DNA of 59,985 nucleotides from Pseudomonadota bacterium (GTDB lineage Bacteria; Pseudomonadota; Alphaproteobacteria; UBA828), in NCBI GenBank assembly GCA_027624955.1, contig JAQBTG010000022.1, forward strand, positions 1 through 59,985, written 5' to 3'. This document shows, one piece after another, positions 9,405-17,622 of the stretch. The notes beneath the pieces are model-generated. The model ran no database searches. It had not been told where the DNA came from and worked only from the letters and a program-made list of their open reading frames with translations. Positions within the stretch are counted from its first letter, which is position 1. Each line of letters opens with the position of its first letter. The position numbers and the translations under genes were made by a program.

Positions 9405-9976
9405 GGCGGCAGTTAAGGCTTTCCGAGCGCCGCCGCGCACTGTACATCTATAAGGCAATGGTCTTTGTTCCGAAGAAATTTCTCGGTCTGGCGGTCTTAC
9501 CCGTTTTGTTGGCGGTTCTGCTCTTGCCTTCTGCGGCCTATGCCGGCTGTACCGATACACCAGCTCCCGGTGTTGATTGGAAGCGCTGCAGTCTCGACAA
9601 TCGGCAATTCCTGAACGCCGATCTGAGTGGCGCTGATCTGCGCAGCGCCTTCTTCGCGCGCAGCGATTTTACTGGCTCGAACCTATCCGGCGTTGACGGG
9701 CGCCGGACCAAATTTGTCTCGGCGGTGTTTACCAACACGCGCTTCGACGATGCGCGCCTGATCGGGGCGGATTTCACCACCTCTGAACTCGTAAACACCT
9801 CTTTCAAGGGCGCCGATTTGCGCCGCGCGCGCTTTTTCCGCGCCAATTTGCGCGGTGCGAATTTCACCGGCGCAACTCTTGGCGACGCGGATTTCCTTAA
9901 GGCCGATCTCAGCGGCGCAACTTGGGTCGATGGCAAGACAATCTGTGCAGAAGCCTCGATCGGGCAATGTAACTGA
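9401..9976 (+). CDS. Exported pentapeptide-repeat protein
   Basis: About 20 tandem five-residue units of the A(D/N)LXX type run from about residue 65 to 178, for example ADLSGADLRS and ADLRRARFFRANLRGANF. They build a right-handed beta-helix. Before them is a signal peptide (FLGLAVLPVLLAVLLLPSAAYA, about residues 28-49), so the helix is periplasmic. Two Cys residues flank the repeat block. The start at 9401 overlaps the upstream stop as ATGA; an internal ATG at 9458 gives a more ordinary signal peptide but has an AAGG only two bases before it. Function is unknown; such proteins often act as scaffolds. Confidence 0.85.
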   Translation: MRRQLRLSERRRALYIYKAMVFVPKKFLGLAVLPVLLAVLLLPSAAYAGCTDTPAPGVDWKRCSLDNRQFLNADLSGADLRSAFFARSDFTGSNLSGVDGRRTKFVSAVFTNTRFDDARLIGADFTTSELVNTSFKGADLRRARFFRANLRGANFTGATLGDADFLKADLSGATWVDGKTICAEASIGQCN

Positions 9977-9998
9977 TAGCTAGCGAGTAACAGTCGGC

Positions 9999-11777
9999 GT
10001 GGGCGCGTCACTTTCGGGGCATCCTGTTAAAAAGGGAATGTTGCGCCTGGTTCGCAATGAGCAGGTCATTCTATCCCTGTTGGCGGTGCTAATCGGCGTT
10101 GCCGCGGCCTATGGCAGTATCGGTTTTCGTGAGCTCATCGGCGTCGTACAAACCGCAGGTTATGGCGATCTGGGCGAGCGGCTGATCACAGCGGCGGCGA
10201 AACTGCCGTGGTGGCAGATTGTCCTCGTACCGACCCTGGGCGGCCTCGCGGTGGGATTGTTGGTGCGCTATTTTCAGAGTGGCGCGCGCCCGCATGGTGT
10301 GGCTGATGTCATGGAGGCAAGCGTTCTGCACGGCGGGCGCATCCCCCTCAAGGAAGGCATCGTGGCTGCGCTAGGCGCAATTATCTCGATCGGCTCCGGC
10401 GCTTCGGTCGGGCGCGAGGGGCCAGCGGTGCATATCGGCGCTAGCATGGCATCCTTGCTTGGCCACCGCCTCAAGCTGAGCCGTTCGCTCTCGCTCACGC
10501 TGCTCGGCTGTGGTGTTGCCGCGGCGGTGGCCGCGTCATTCAATGCGCCGATCGCCGGCGCCTTCTTCGCGCTCGAGGTCGTCATCGGCCACTATGCGCT
10601 TAGCGCCTTTGCCCCTGTTGTGATCGCTTCGGTTGTCGGCACCATTATTGCCCGCGTTCATTTAGGTGATTTTCCCGCCTTCGTTATATCGGATTCGACG
10701 CTGGTCTCGTTTCTCGAGCTGCCCGCATTCGCCCTTTTTGGCCTGGTCAGCGCCGCCGTCGCAGTCATTTTCATGCGCGGCATCCTTTTTACCCAAATGG
10801 CGTGGGAGCGCACAAATGTGCCGGGCTGGCTGCGCCCGGCCCTGGCTGGCGCCGCGATTGGTGCCATCGCCATCGTTCTGCCGGAAATTCTCGGCGTCGG
10901 CTACGAGGCGACCAACCGGGCGCTCAACGAAGCCATTCCGCTTTGGCTGCTCTTCGCCTTGCTCGCGGCCAAGATTGCCGCTACCTCGCTGTCCCTCGGA
11001 TCGGGTTTCGTTGGTGGCGTTTTCAGCCCCTCGCTGTTCATCGGGGCGATGACCGGCGGTGCCTTCGGGTTCGTCGCGGCGAGTATTGTGCCGGAGCTTT
11101 CTTCGTCGCAGAGCGTTTACGCGATCGCCGGCATGGGCGCGGTCGCGGGCGCCGTTCTTGGTGCGCCTATTTCGACAATCTTGATCGTCTTCGAATTGAC
11201 CAGCAGCTATGAGGTGACCGTCGTCGTCATGGTGGCCGTAGCGGTAGCGGCGGTTGCAACTGCGCCATTTGGCCACCGCTCCTTCTTTCACATGCAACTA
11301 GGCGACCGTGGCCTAGATTTGCAGGAAGGCCGCGAAGTGGGATTGATGCGCGAGGTTCGGGTCTCGAACGTCATGACGCGCGAATTCATCCGCCTAGCAC
11401 CGACCGCCGGCATGGGTGACATAAAGCGTATCTTGAGTGTCGACTCCAACGCCGACATTGTGGTGGTGGATGAAGACGGGCGGCAATTGGGCATGGTGGG
11501 ATTCGCCGATATTAAAGAAGTCGCCTTTGAAGCCGATCTCGACCCGCTACTCTATGCCGCGGATTTGCTGCACCGGGGCCCCGTCATCCTGCGCGCCGAT
11601 GACGAGTTAACCACTGCGCTCCGCCTGATGGACGCGAGCGGGGTGGATCGCCTGCCGGTTGTTACTGATGATGAGAGCGCCCAGGTAATCGGCGTCGCCC
11701 ACCGCGACAAGGCGCTCAGAGCGCATAGCGATGCCTTGCAGGCGGCGTGGCGCGAGATCCATGGCGGCGGCGGATAA
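9999..11777 (+). CDS. ClC-type chloride channel or Cl-/H+ antiporter with CBS domain pair
   Basis: This 592-residue membrane protein has about ten hydrophobic segments and the ClC anion-pathway motif GSGASVGREGPAVHIG at about residue 132; the Glu in GREGP is the gating glutamate. The second motif GSGFVGGVFSPSLFIG is present near residue 333. Residues about 455-590 contain two CBS repeats (VSNVMTREFIRL and TALRLMDASGVDRLPVV), which in other ClCs bind nucleotides. A GTG start at 9999 is used here; an ATG at 10038 is an alternative that removes 13 polar residues. It is 22 bases after the pentapeptide-repeat gene and could be co-transcribed. Confidence 0.92.
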   Translation: MGASLSGHPVKKGMLRLVRNEQVILSLLAVLIGVAAAYGSIGFRELIGVVQTAGYGDLGERLITAAAKLPWWQIVLVPTLGGLAVGLLVRYFQSGARPHGVADVMEASVLHGGRIPLKEGIVAALGAIISIGSGASVGREGPAVHIGASMASLLGHRLKLSRSLSLTLLGCGVAAAVAASFNAPIAGAFFALEVVIGHYALSAFAPVVIASVVGTIIARVHLGDFPAFVISDSTLVSFLELPAFALFGLVSAAVAVIFMRGILFTQMAWERTNVPGWLRPALAGAAIGAIAIVLPEILGVGYEATNRALNEAIPLWLLFALLAAKIAATSLSLGSGFVGGVFSPSLFIGAMTGGAFGFVAASIVPELSSSQSVYAIAGMGAVAGAVLGAPISTILIVFELTSSYEVTVVVMVAVAVAAVATAPFGHRSFFHMQLGDRGLDLQEGREVGLMREVRVSNVMTREFIRLAPTAGMGDIKRILSVDSNADIVVVDEDGRQLGMVGFADIKEVAFEADLDPLLYAADLLHRGPVILRADDELTTALRLMDASGVDRLPVVTDDESAQVIGVAHRDKALRAHSDALQAAWREIHGGGG

Positions 11778-11861
11778 TCGCCACGGTTTGGCGTTCATTG
11801 CGTGGCATGTCGGGCGCGCGATGTTATATATGTGGCTATCGATTCGTGACTAGACTGGCAC

Positions 11862-14132
11862 ATGAGTGATCCCTTCGATCTTGCCGACTTGGTGGAAGAC
11901 AATCCCGCCGGGCCGCCCGCGAAAGCGCCAGAACCCACCTATCTGACGTCGCTCAATGCTGAGCAACGCGCTGCAGTTGAGGCGGTGGATGGCCCGGTGC
12001 TCGTCCTTGCCGGTGCCGGCACTGGAAAAACCCGGGTGCTGACCAGCCGCCTCGCGCATATCCTGCATCAGGGCAAAGCATTTCCCAGCGAAATCCTAGC
12101 GGTCACCTTCACCAATAAGGCGGCGCGCGAGATGGTGGAGCGTGTCTCGCTTCTGATCGGCCGGCCGGCGGAGGGGCTGTGGTTGGGCACGTTCCACGCC
12201 ATGGCGGCGCGAATCTTGCGGCGTCACGCGGAACTTGTTGGTCTCAAGTCCGATTTTTCCATTCTCGACGGGGATGATCAGGTGCGCTTGTTGAAACAGC
12301 TCGTGCGGGCGGCTGACATTGATGAAAAGCGCTGGCCGGCGCGCACGCTTTCGATCATCGTGCAGCGCTGGAAAGATCGCGGTCTGACGCCCGATAAAGT
12401 TGCCAATGCTCCCGGTGCGGAATTCGCCAACGGCAAAGCGCCCGAGCTCTACCGGCAATATCAAGATCGCCTGAAAACCGTAAATGCGGCGGATTTTGGC
12501 GATCTCTTGATGCACAATCTGACGATCTTCACCGCCGAGCCCGACGTGCTGGCGGAATATGAACGGCGCTTCAAATATGTCTTGGTCGACGAATATCAGG
12601 ATACCAATGTGGCGCAATATTTGTGGCTGCGCTTGCTGGCGCGCGCGCGCCATAACATTTGCTGTGTTGGTGACGATGACCAGTCGATCTATGGCTGGCG
12701 CGGCGCCGAGGTCGGCAACATCCTGCGCTTCGAGGAGGATTTCCCGGGTGCCCAGGTCGTCCGTTTGGAGCGCAACTACCGCTCCACCGGGCACATATTG
12801 GGCGCAGCCTCGGGGCTGATCGCTCACAACACGGGGCGACTCGGCAAGACCCTGTGGACCGAGGATAGTGACGGTGAGAAAGTCGCGGTCACCGGCTGTT
12901 GGGACGGTGATGAAGAGGCACGTATCGTGGGTGAAGCCATCGAGAGCCTCCAGCGCGCCGGCGAAAGCATCCAGCAAATGGCGATTTTGGTGCGCGCCGG
13001 CTTCCAGACCCGCGCCTTTGAGGAACGATTTGTCGCTATCAATTTGCCATACCGGGTGATCGGCGGTCTGCGTTTCTACGAGCGCCAGGAAATCCGCGAT
13101 GCTGTGGCCTATCTTCGCGTGTTGGGGCAGCGCGATGATGATCTCGCTTTTGAGCGCATCATCAATTTGCCGCGCCGCGGCCTGGGCGACGCCACTCTGC
13201 AACTCGTGCATCACCTTGCCCGCGCTTCGGATTGTTCGCTCTACAGCGCAGCAGAAGTTCTGGTCGAGACCGATGAGTTGAAGCCCAAGCCGCGCGGCGC
13301 GCTGTCTGGGTTGCTGAAGCAATTCGACGGTTGGCGCGCGATGGCCGTAGAAACGCCGCATTGGGATGTGTTGAATGCCGTGCTCGATGAATCGGGTTAT
13401 CGCGACATGTGGAAGAAGGATAAAACGCCACAGGCGCCAGGGCGCGTGGAAAATCTGGAGGAACTGACGGGCGCGCTCGAGGAATTCGAAAGCCTGGGCG
13501 AATTTTTGGAACATGTCAGCCTGGTCATGGACCGCGAGGAAGGCCGCGGTGAGGAGATGGTCAACCTCATGACGCTGCATGGCGCCAAGGGGCTGGAGTT
13601 CGACAGTGTCTTTTTGCCGGGATGGGAAGAGGGCCTGTTCCCGCATCAATTGGCGCTCGACGAAAACGGCGCTGCCGGCCTGGAAGAGGAGCGCCGTCTC
13701 GCCTATGTCGGTCTTACCCGAGCGCGCAAGCGCGTACATATCTTAAGCGCCGCCAGCCGCCACATTCACGGTCAATGGGTCAGCGCCTTGCCGTCGCGCT
13801 TTATCGATGAATTGCCGGCCGATCACAGCGAAGCGCGCAACCGCGACGGATTCCCGGTGGTGACGGCAATGGAAAGCTCTTTCGCGGGCCGCAATGGCGG
13901 AGCATCCGGATTTCCGCCGCGCCGCGCCCGCGCTCGCCTGATCGAGCGAAGTGCCGACACGGAAGTTTGGAAAAAAGAGCCCGCCGCCGGAAGCTTGGCC
14001 ATCGGCACGCGCATCTTTCATCAAAAATTTGGCTACGGCCGAATCCGCTCGGTCGACGGCAGCAAACTGAGTATCGCTTTTGAAAAAGCCGGCGATAAAA
14101 AAGTTATCGACCGTTTCGTCGAGCCGGTATGA
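11862..14132 (+). CDS. uvrD: ATP-dependent DNA helicase UvrD/PcrA, superfamily 1
   Basis: This 756-residue protein unwinds DNA 3' to 5' in nucleotide excision and mismatch repair. It starts its helicase core with LNAEQRAAVEAVDGPVLVLAG and the Walker A AGAGTGKT at about residue 50. Walker B is VLVDEYQDTN near 239, followed by GDDDQSIYGWRGA, then LERNYRS. Motif V/VI are MTLHGAKGLEFD and EERRLAYVGLTRA. The C-terminus has the Tudor-like piece IFHQKFGYGRIRSVDG common in alphaproteobacterial UvrD. Length is slightly shorter than the usual 780. No strong ribosome site is seen before the ATG. prmA starts 10 bases downstream. Confidence 0.95.
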   Translation: MSDPFDLADLVEDNPAGPPAKAPEPTYLTSLNAEQRAAVEAVDGPVLVLAGAGTGKTRVLTSRLAHILHQGKAFPSEILAVTFTNKAAREMVERVSLLIGRPAEGLWLGTFHAMAARILRRHAELVGLKSDFSILDGDDQVRLLKQLVRAADIDEKRWPARTLSIIVQRWKDRGLTPDKVANAPGAEFANGKAPELYRQYQDRLKTVNAADFGDLLMHNLTIFTAEPDVLAEYERRFKYVLVDEYQDTNVAQYLWLRLLARARHNICCVGDDDQSIYGWRGAEVGNILRFEEDFPGAQVVRLERNYRSTGHILGAASGLIAHNTGRLGKTLWTEDSDGEKVAVTGCWDGDEEARIVGEAIESLQRAGESIQQMAILVRAGFQTRAFEERFVAINLPYRVIGGLRFYERQEIRDAVAYLRVLGQRDDDLAFERIINLPRRGLGDATLQLVHHLARASDCSLYSAAEVLVETDELKPKPRGALSGLLKQFDGWRAMAVETPHWDVLNAVLDESGYRDMWKKDKTPQAPGRVENLEELTGALEEFESLGEFLEHVSLVMDREEGRGEEMVNLMTLHGAKGLEFDSVFLPGWEEGLFPHQLALDENGAAGLEEERRLAYVGLTRARKRVHILSAASRHIHGQWVSALPSRFIDELPADHSEARNRDGFPVVTAMESSFAGRNGGASGFPPRRARARLIERSADTEVWKKEPAAGSLAIGTRIFHQKFGYGRIRSVDGSKLSIAFEKAGDKKVIDRFVEPV

Positions 14133-14142
14133 GGGTGCGATT

Positions 14143-15045
14143 ATGGCGGTTTGGCGCATCGGCCTAACGCTCCCTGAGCTCTTTCTCGGCGAGTTTGAAA
14201 CGCTGTTCGAGGACCATGCAGTCGCCGTGTCGACGTCATTGGTGGACGACAGCGGAGAAGCTGCAGAATTGCCGGATCGGTTGTGGCGGCTCAATGCCTA
14301 TTGCGCCGATATTTTAGAACGCGATGCCGTGACGGCGCTGGCGTCGGAGACTGCGGCGCGCCTTGGCCTGGTGGCGCCGGAGATCGCAATTGAGGCGATT
14401 GCCGACGAAGACTGGGCAGCTAAATATGCGCGCGAAGTTTCTTTGCTGTTTGCTGGACGCTTCGTCGTGCACGGCGATTATCTTCACCCGCCACCCGGGC
14501 GCATCGCGCTCTGTATCAATGCCGGCAACGCCTTTGGCTCCGGCATGCATGGCTCAACCCGTGGCTGTCTGCTGGCGCTCGATCGTATCGCTGCCACGCG
14601 CCGCGTGCAGAAGGCGCTCGACCTCGGCGCCGGCTCGGGCATTCTCGCCGTCGCCATTGCCAAATGCTGGGACGGCGGCGGCATGGGCCGCGCCGATGTG
14701 CTGGCGGCGGATATCGACCCGGCGTCGGTAGCGGTCTCGCAGGCCGTCGCTAAGGCGAACGGCGTCGCAGCCAGCGTGCGGATTTGTCAGAGCGAAGGCT
14801 TCGCTGCACACGAGATCGGCGAGGCCGCGCCCTATGATCTGATCTGCGCCAATATTCTTGCCAATCCGTTGCGCCAAATGGCGCCGGAATTGGCGCACCA
14901 TTTGGCGCCCGACGGAATCGCTATTTTATCCGGGCTGCTGGCCAGCCAAGAGGCGGAAGTCGTGGAAACTTATGGCGACGCTGGATTGCGCAGTGTCGAT
15001 CCTATCCGGCTTGGCAATTGGTCCACCCTGTTATTAACCTATTGA
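14143..15045 (+). CDS. prmA: Ribosomal protein L11 methyltransferase
   Basis: PrmA adds methyl groups to lysines and the N-terminus of ribosomal protein L11 using S-adenosylmethionine. The 300-residue product has an N-terminal ferredoxin-like targeting part and a class I methyltransferase domain with ALDLGAGSGILAVAIAK as motif I (about residue 158). Earlier, FGSGMHGSTRGCLLAL corresponds to the PrmA-typical FGTGxHxTT segment, and DLICANILANPL matches the NILA active-site motif. The ATG at 14143 follows GAGGGTG; the open frame begins earlier inside uvrD but that part is unlike PrmA. It is ten bases after uvrD, likely one operon. Confidence 0.93.
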   Translation: MAVWRIGLTLPELFLGEFETLFEDHAVAVSTSLVDDSGEAAELPDRLWRLNAYCADILERDAVTALASETAARLGLVAPEIAIEAIADEDWAAKYAREVSLLFAGRFVVHGDYLHPPPGRIALCINAGNAFGSGMHGSTRGCLLALDRIAATRRVQKALDLGAGSGILAVAIAKCWDGGGMGRADVLAADIDPASVAVSQAVAKANGVAASVRICQSEGFAAHEIGEAAPYDLICANILANPLRQMAPELAHHLAPDGIAILSGLLASQEAEVVETYGDAGLRSVDPIRLGNWSTLLLTY

Positions 15046-15067
15046 GGCGGAGGTTCGTGAATAAGAT

Positions 15068-15095
15068 GACCGGGCGGTTAACGCGCCGCCCGGTC
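15068..15095. terminator. Hairpin between convergent prmA and MBL-fold gene
   Basis: Arms GACCGGGCGG and CCGCCCGGTC are perfect ten-base complements around an eight-base loop. It lies 22 bases after prmA and 24 bases before the end of the convergent minus-strand gene, so it can end transcription from both sides. There is no clear T run, so a classical intrinsic terminator is not proven. Confidence 0.6.
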
Positions 15096-15119
15096 GATAG
15101 CTCGATGGTGTGTTTGCAA

Positions 15120-16127
15120 TCAGCCGCCGGCGAGCTCGCCGTAAGTCACGCGGAGGTTCCAGCGGTGTAGGGCGTTATTAAATTCGCCGAATGCCGCCAG
15201 CGGCGAGTCTGCCGGAATGACGTAGGCGGCGGGAAGCGCGTAGCCGCTCAACGCCTGTTCCAGCGTGTGACCCTGAAGCCGGGCACCGCGCATCTCATGT
15301 ACAAGATCATTGAGGTAGGCGAGGTAACGGCCAAGCGCCGCGCCAGTTGTCGGAATCGCGTGGCCAGGAATGATCGTGTGCGCGTCAATGGTTTGCGCGA
15401 AGCGCGCCAGACTCGCGATGTAGGGCACTGCGCCGCCCTCGATCAGGAACGGGATGATGCCCTCACCGAGCACCATATTGCCGGTCCATGCGGCCCTTGC
15501 GTCTGGTACGTAGACGACAGTGTCGCCTGGGGTGTTGCCGGCGCCAAAGTGATGGAGCTCGACTATGCGCCCGCCGAGATCGATCTTCATGGTTTTATCG
15601 AACGTGACGTCGGGCAACCTGAGCCGCGTGTCGCTCAGGATGCTGGCATCATTATCGACCGCGGCGAGCATGAGAATCATCTCATGTTCGAAGTCTTTCA
15701 TGCGTTCGGCGGTGAGCCGATGCGCGATGATGCGCGTGTCCTCTGGGAAGGCATAGTTTCCGAAGGTGTGGTCGCCGTGATAGTTGGTGTTGACCAGATA
15801 TAGAATTGGCTTGTCCGTGACCTCGCGCACACGGGCCTGGATCTGGCGCGCCATGTCGCCGTCGATGTGGGCGTCAATGACGAGCACGCCCTTTTCACCG
15901 ACCACGAATCCGGAATTGTCAGTCGGCGGCTTGTTCGAGATAAGGGCGTAGACACCCGGTGCCAGCTCTCGGGTTTCGAGCACAGCACCCTCTGGGTGGA
16001 GCGGTGGCACAGGAAAATCCTCGGCTATGCTGGCAGATGTCGACTGGGCGTGGACTGTGTTGGGTTGGCCGATAGTGAACAGTGCCAACGCACCGACGGC
16101 TGCTGTAAGTATCGCTGAGTATCTCAT
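15120..16127 (-). CDS. Exported metallo-beta-lactamase-fold hydrolase with Asn-substituted metal sites
   Basis: This 335-residue protein has a signal peptide (residues 1-27, ending VHA) and the MBL fold. Its first metal motif reads NYHGDH where the family norm is HxHxDH. The second ligand region reads GAGNTPGD where GHT is usual, and the bridging Asp region reads WTGNMV where TGD is usual. The last His in IIPGHAIP is kept. So three positions that normally hold His, His and Asp are all Asn. It may bind one metal, or use the fold differently. The start follows a strong AAGGAGA. It is the last gene before a shared hairpin with prmA. Overall resemblance is to periplasmic MBL hydrolases. Confidence 0.85.
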   Translation of the reverse strand: MRYSAILTAAVGALALFTIGQPNTVHAQSTSASIAEDFPVPPLHPEGAVLETRELAPGVYALISNKPPTDNSGFVVGEKGVLVIDAHIDGDMARQIQARVREVTDKPILYLVNTNYHGDHTFGNYAFPEDTRIIAHRLTAERMKDFEHEMILMLAAVDNDASILSDTRLRLPDVTFDKTMKIDLGGRIVELHHFGAGNTPGDTVVYVPDARAAWTGNMVLGEGIIPFLIEGGAVPYIASLARFAQTIDAHTIIPGHAIPTTGAALGRYLAYLNDLVHEMRGARLQGHTLEQALSGYALPAAYVIPADSPLAAFGEFNNALHRWNLRVTYGELAGG

Positions 16128-16218
16128 GAGTTTCTCCTTGGTTTGAGTGTGGCCCTACTTGGGATTTGGATAAAATCCGGCGCCGTTGCCGGCTTGGTGT
16201 TCTTCAAGCTCTGCATGT

Positions 16219-16797
16219 TCATGCCTGTTTAGTGCTTGGCTGGGGCGATTCGAAAGCCTCGCTTTGATGCCGCGCGGCGATCCGGCGTGCTACGCGGCGG
16301 TAGGAAATCGTTTGGGAAATCATGCTGAACAGCATGGGGAGAACAAAGGCCTGGCCAATCGGAGCGGTCGGTAGATCGGCCAAGACGAGCCCATCCGTCA
16401 GCGCGGTGAGAACAGTGATCGCTGTATTCGCCGAGCCAACGATTACGCCCATAGCCACGGACCTGCGCGGGATCGCTTGCGACAGAGCACTGGCTGCAAG
16501 GCTTTCCAGAGGGGGCGTCTGAACGCCGCGCGCATCCAGGTGGGCGCGGCGCATGCCGAGGATTTGTGAAAACGTTACGACGATGAACGGCGTTATGAAG
16601 ACAAGGAGAAGCGGTAGAATTCGGACCGCGCCTTCGCCGAAGAAGGCATCGGGTTGATTGGCCAGCGTTAGAGCGCTGCCCATAATTAAGGCGACAATCG
16701 CTGCACGGCGTATCACATCAGCGTCGACCAGCGATGCAAGACTCGGCTGCTCGGGAACGACGCCATGGGAGATCGGCTGCTGCATAGCGTGAGTCAT
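16219..16797 (-). CDS. Small four-helix membrane protein, NrtS-like nitrate/nitrite transporter family (tentative)
   Basis: The 192-residue protein has about four hydrophobic segments. The first, RRAAIVALIMGSALTLANQP with DAFF after it, resembles the IVGTxLxLINxGDALL pattern of the NrtS family described in cyanobacteria, and the paired helix PLLLVFITPFIVVTFSQIL also fits. From this I infer, with reserve, nitrate/nitrite or other small-anion transport. It is followed at a distance by the MBL gene, and preceded by a MarR gene whose probable binding site lies 117 bases before this start. No nitrate-assimilation genes are near, so the function could differ. Confidence 0.5.
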   Translation of the reverse strand: MTHAMQQPISHGVVPEQPSLASLVDADVIRRAAIVALIMGSALTLANQPDAFFGEGAVRILPLLLVFITPFIVVTFSQILGMRRAHLDARGVQTPPLESLAASALSQAIPRRSVAMGVIVGSANTAITVLTALTDGLVLADLPTAPIGQAFVLPMLFSMISQTISYRRVARRIAARHQSEAFESPQPSTKQA

Positions 16798-16913
16798 GTG
16801 GTTTGCTCCTCGGTTAAAAGTTTAAGCGGTTTGGGATTCTCGGGTCCCCGGCCGGCGTGCCCCATGGCGGAGTTCTTGTTTTCGGGACGTCATTTTAAAA
16901 TCCATTAAATAAA

Positions 16914-16927
16914 ATGTAGATACATCT
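16914..16927. promoter_or_regulatory. MarR-type operator candidate upstream of the NrtS-like gene
   Basis: The 14-mer ATGTAGATACATCT differs at one base from ATGTATATACATCT found before the marR-type gene at 17405. It sits in an AT-rich stretch between the MarR stop and the NrtS-like start. Two near-identical inverted repeats flanking one regulator gene are typical of MarR autoregulation plus control of a neighbour. Confidence 0.55.
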
Positions 16928-16946
16928 ATTTACGCAAAAAAAAGCT

Positions 16947-17399
16947 TCAGTCTCGCTGCGCGATAGCGGTCGCTTCGGTCAGAGCGGTTAGCAAATACGA
17001 CCATTGCTCATCTCCGAGTCCGGTGACGAACCGCGCATGGACCTGTTGCCACATGGGAACCGCCTTGGCGAGGATTCGCCGGCCTTTTGCCGTGATTGAG
17101 ATCAAACGCACTCGCTGATCGCTGTCGCGGTCGATCTCGATCCACTGGTTTTTAACGAGTGGCCGAAGGTTGCGAGTCAGCGTCGTCCCATCCACCACCA
17201 ATATTTCGGCGAGATAGCTTTGTCGAAGTTGTCCGCGTTTGGCGAGGACGGCAAGCAGTGTGAACTGCGTCGCTCTCAACCCAGCGGGCCGCAATGCCGC
17301 ATCATAGGCTTGCGTGACCATTCGTGTGGTGCGGCGCAAATTCGCGCAGACGCAAGTACGAATGTCCGGGCTGTCGACTATGGTTTGTTCGTTGATCAT
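16947..17399 (-). CDS. MarR-family transcriptional regulator
   Basis: This 150-residue protein has the winged helix-turn-helix of MarR: FTLLAVLAKRGQLRQSYLAEIL, then VDGTTLTRNLRPLVKNQWIEI as recognition helix, and the wing DRDSDQRVRLISITAKG with the conserved DxRxxxLxLT-like pattern. Terminal helices give the dimer. Members sense small phenolic or oxidising molecules. A CVCANLRR piece near residue 16 puts two Cys close together, which might be redox-active. It reads toward the NrtS-like gene, and a palindrome covers its own 5' leader, so self-repression is likely. Confidence 0.9.
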   Translation of the reverse strand: MINEQTIVDSPDIRTCVCANLRRTTRMVTQAYDAALRPAGLRATQFTLLAVLAKRGQLRQSYLAEILVVDGTTLTRNLRPLVKNQWIEIDRDSDQRVRLISITAKGRRILAKAVPMWQQVHARFVTGLGDEQWSYLLTALTEATAIAQRD

Positions 17400-17404
17400 G
17401 TAAT

Positions 17405-17418
17405 ATGTATATACATCT
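17405..17418. promoter_or_regulatory. MarR-type operator candidate at marR leader
   Basis: ATGTATATACAT at 17405-17416 is a perfect 12-base palindrome, followed by CT as in the copy at 16914. It lies five bases before the regulator's ATG at 17399, in the place where a ribosome site would be, so binding here would block transcription or initiation. No Shine-Dalgarno sequence is visible, so the mRNA may have a very short leader. Confidence 0.6.
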
Positions 17419-17622
17419 TTAAAAATTCATGTCAACTGTGAAAGCGCTCTGTGCGCGTTAAAAAGCACAAAGATGCGCAATTTTTTCGCATCGAGCTGGC
17501 CCTGAACCATCTTTACGCCAAATTTGGACCGGTCTTTGCGGCGGTTGCGGGCGTCCCGATTCGGATTTATGGCTGACATTGCTGCTTGAAGCGCGCCTTC
17601 ATGAGCTAGTACAAATTGCGCC

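Noticed and set aside
12096-13739. 547-residue open frame on the minus strand inside uvrD
   Set aside because: uvrD has all helicase motifs on the plus strand. The minus frame is the usual antisense shadow of a GC-rich gene, with no ribosome site or domain.
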